A stretch of DNA of 7,483 nt from an uncultured Rhodobacterales bacterium. Lineage in GTDB: Bacteria; Pseudomonadota; Alphaproteobacteria; Rhodobacterales; Rhodobacteraceae. Below, one piece after another: positions 5,723 to 7,483 of the stretch. Under the pieces are notes generated by a model, which worked only from the letters and a program-made list of their open reading frames with translations, was not told the DNA's origin and made no database searches. The translations under genes were made by a program, and so were the position numbers. Position 1 is the stretch's first letter. Each line of letters opens with the position of its first letter. Location: assembly GCA_937901055.1 (NCBI GenBank), contig CALCGO010000410.1, positions 1 through 7,483 of the forward strand, written 5' to 3'.

Positions 5723-7220
5723 AAAAATTCTCGGCATGTATGTGAAACTCAGCACATCTTTAAGAACGCAAATTGCTGTTATACTGACGTTGACGCTTGT
5801 CGTTGGCATGACGGCCGCGGGTGGCTGGTTCAAGTGGAATGCAAATTGGGAAAAGCACCTGTCAGCCGCATTTCAGTCAGGCATATCCTTGTCCGATGTC
5901 GTGGTTCAAAATCTTGACGCCTCAAATTCAAATTTGCAGGCACACACCGCCGGTTTTGATTTGTCGATTGTGGAACCACAACAAATCACTTCGGCCGACA
6001 ACACTGTCAATTTGCGGTTTCACGATCTCGATGGGCGCACATTCGAAACTCGATTTTCAATACTGGATTTCCGCGAAACGAATGATTTTGAAGGCAACCG
6101 CATCCCAATCCGCGTTTTCTCCCGTAAATTGGTCTATTCCCTCGGGACAATGCATGGTGTCGAAAACGCTGGACTGTCTGCGCGTTTTGGACATCTCGTC
6201 CGTACATTAACGAATTATTGCGGTGATACATTGATGTTCGTAAACATCGATGAGGGTCAGTGGTTACGAATTGGCGGCCCCAATATATGGGGTTGTGAAA
6301 GTGCGCCGAAAGATTGGCGGTTGCCGATTTTCATTATTGCTGGAATCGTGTTCGGCACTTTTCTAACAATCGGGATGAGCGCAGTTGATAGGTTGGACAA
6401 TCTGTCAGGCGAAATTGAAAGGCGCGCAAAAACGGGACGAATTGCTCCGATCAAACCAAGTGGGCCTCGGGAAATCTTGGCGATATCCGCGGCGGTAAAC
6501 GACTATTTTGACCGCGAGAAAAACCGGCTCGAACAGCGGGCCAATTTGCTGTCGGGTATTTCGCATGACCTCGGCACACCGGCTACCAGACTAAAGTTAC
6601 GCGCTGCCCTAATTGATGATTCTGGATTGCGCACGAAGTTCGAAGGAGACATTGATCAAATCACCTCGATGATCGAAAGTGTTCTTGCCTATACGCGCAA
6701 CGAGATGAATATAGAAGAGCCGCGAAAGGTCTCACTCCACAGTCTCGTGCAGTCTGTTGTCGACGATTACGCTGACATCGGGCTTCCGGTCACGCTTTCG
6801 CCAATGAAAGCAGAGTCCATAGAAGGCACTGGAACAATATTCAAATCCGGTTCTAAACGATCCGAAGTGAACCTTTCGGATCAAAGACGTTTGCTGTGTT
6901 CTTGCCGCCCCAATGCCATTCGCCGTGCTCTATCTAACCTGATTGACAACGCTATAAAATACGGCAAATCCGCCAATGTCACGCTAAGCGCGACATCTGA
7001 ATGTATACGTATATCGGTTCAAGACACCGGAGGCTTGAACACCAGCTTCGATTTCGAAAATATGATCGAACCTTTCACAAGAGGCGACAACGCGGTGCAC
7101 AGAAAAGGGATTGGTCTGGGTCTGACAATCGTATCAAATATCGCACTCAGCCACGGTGGAAAATTGACATTTGAATCAGATACGGAAGGAACATGCACAA
7201 CACTGACCTTGCCGCGCTAA
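5715..7220 (+). CDS. Membrane sensor histidine kinase, partner of the upstream regulator
   Basis: This inner-membrane kinase should phosphorylate, and perhaps dephosphorylate, the regulator encoded just before it. Its 501 residues contain a first membrane span (about 19-39), a periplasmic sensor region (about 40-202) with Cys169 and Cys194, a second span (203-223), a short HAMP-like linker, a HisKA dimerisation domain with ISHDLGTPATRLKLR (282-296, phospho-acceptor His284), and an ATPase domain with N-box NLIDNAIKYG (408-417), G1-like DTGGL (437-441), F-box EPF (452-454) and G2 GIGLGL (465-470). Two motifs are unusual: the Arg or Lys normally in the H-box is Gly287, and G1 is DTGGL rather than DxGxG. 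The ATG at 5715 overlaps the regulator stop by 8 bp and has GAGG 12 bp upstream. A GTG at 5673 and an ATG at 5736 are less likely starts. The signal is unknown; context suggests sugar or a sugar acid. Confidence 0.92.
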   Translation: MNRKILGMYVKLSTSLRTQIAVILTLTLVVGMTAAGGWFKWNANWEKHLSAAFQSGISLSDVVVQNLDASNSNLQAHTAGFDLSIVEPQQITSADNTVNLRFHDLDGRTFETRFSILDFRETNDFEGNRIPIRVFSRKLVYSLGTMHGVENAGLSARFGHLVRTLTNYCGDTLMFVNIDEGQWLRIGGPNIWGCESAPKDWRLPIFIIAGIVFGTFLTIGMSAVDRLDNLSGEIERRAKTGRIAPIKPSGPREILAISAAVNDYFDREKNRLEQRANLLSGISHDLGTPATRLKLRAALIDDSGLRTKFEGDIDQITSMIESVLAYTRNEMNIEEPRKVSLHSLVQSVVDDYADIGLPVTLSPMKAESIEGTGTIFKSGSKRSEVNLSDQRRLLCSCRPNAIRRALSNLIDNAIKYGKSANVTLSATSECIRISVQDTGGLNTSFDFENMIEPFTRGDNAVHRKGIGLGLTIVSNIALSHGGKLTFESDTEGTCTTLTLPR

Positions 7221-7281
7221 ATACCGAACTATCCTTCGATGTCCGATGGGCGAATTTACCGACTGATCATATAAGGTTTCT

Positions 7282-7324
7282 CCCTCAGACCGCACCGCTC
7301 CAAACCTAACCGTCAGTCTGAGGG
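7282..7324. terminator. Strong inverted repeat after the kinase gene
   Basis: CCCTCAGAC (7282-7290) and GTCTGAGGG (7316-7324) form a perfect 9-bp inverted repeat with a 25-base loop, 61 bp past the kinase stop codon. Its position suggests an end-of-transcript structure. No run of T follows and the loop is long, so it is not a textbook intrinsic terminator; it might instead protect the 3' end or serve another role. Confidence 0.4.
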
Positions 7325-7372
7325 TGCTTCGCCCGCTCTCCTACCATTCTTTCCTAGATGTTGCGGCGTAAT

Positions 7373-7455
7373 GCTCCAATGTCCGGTTCGACGCGCGGCA
7401 AAGCCGCACCCTGCCTTAGTGGGAATGACAGCTATGGGCCTATTCTGTTGAAAAA
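7373..7455 (-). repeat. Dispersed-repeat-like element, right inverted copy
   Basis: Read on the minus strand from 7455 to 7421 it gives TTTTT-C-AACAGAAT, then AGGCC, then AGCTG-T-CATTC, matching 367-401 at 27 of 35 positions. It continues into a perfect GCGGC-AAA-GCCGC hairpin (7395-7407) and GCTCCAATGTCCG (7373-7385, plus strand). The last segment also has a counterpart on the left, GCTTCCAATGTCCG at 535-548. The element could be a mobile-element end or a family of intergenic repeats. Confidence 0.5.
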
Positions 7456-7483
7456 CTCTTGTTGCTTTAAGCATAGAAGGCTG

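Larger units (their letters stand above)
7221..7483. other. Non-coding right flank
   Basis: After the kinase stop there is no convincing gene. A 53-codon minus-strand frame (7313-7474) runs through the repeat element and has no recognisable product. The stretch holds a long inverted repeat (7282-7324) and the second copy of the dispersed-repeat-like element. Confidence 0.6.

Noticed and set aside
7313..7474. 53-codon minus-strand open frame at the right end
   Set aside because: It is made of repeat-element sequence and ends inside the inverted repeat, with no identifiable product.
1..7483. CRISPR array, tRNA, rRNA, riboswitch or intact insertion sequence
   Set aside because: No regularly spaced repeats, cloverleaf, rRNA segment, known aptamer core or transposase was seen.

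Overview
The window looks like a chromosomal segment of an alphaproteobacterium, most likely Rhodobacterales (Roseobacter group). That placement is an inference from moderate GC, protein style and the intergenic repeat sequences; no rRNA or other marker gene is present to confirm it.

Layout. Positions 1-560 hold no convincing gene: C-rich direct repeats, a dispersed-repeat-like element and a stem-loop. Positions 561-4759 (minus strand) are a compact four-gene operon, transcribed gtsA-gtsB-gtsC-gtsD, for a CUT1-type sugar ABC importer: periplasmic binding protein, two MalF/MalG-type permeases and a MalK/UgpC-type ATPase. The binding protein closely resembles GtsA, the glucose-binding protein of the Pseudomonas GtsABCD system, so glucose (or glucose/mannose) is the best substrate guess. 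Positions 4760-4981 are a divergent regulatory region. Positions 4982-7220 (plus strand) encode an OmpR-family response regulator (TTG start) and an overlapping membrane sensor histidine kinase. Positions 7221-7483 are non-coding, with a strong inverted repeat and a second, inverted copy of the element seen near the left end.

How the parts fit. The two-component system probably senses sugar, or a sugar-derived signal, in the periplasm and controls the transporter. This parallels the GltR/GtrS pair linked to gtsABCD in Pseudomonas, although here the regulators are divergent. The best sequence support is a set of four TGTTAC-like half-sites on an exact 10-bp grid between the two transcription units. 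They overlap a plausible gtsA promoter and a weaker regulator promoter. A hairpin between gtsA and gtsB probably gives more binding protein than membrane components.

I see no wholly new system. The points most worth a second look are the phased operator array, the kinase's non-canonical H-box and G1-box, and the inverted repeat elements bracketing the module.
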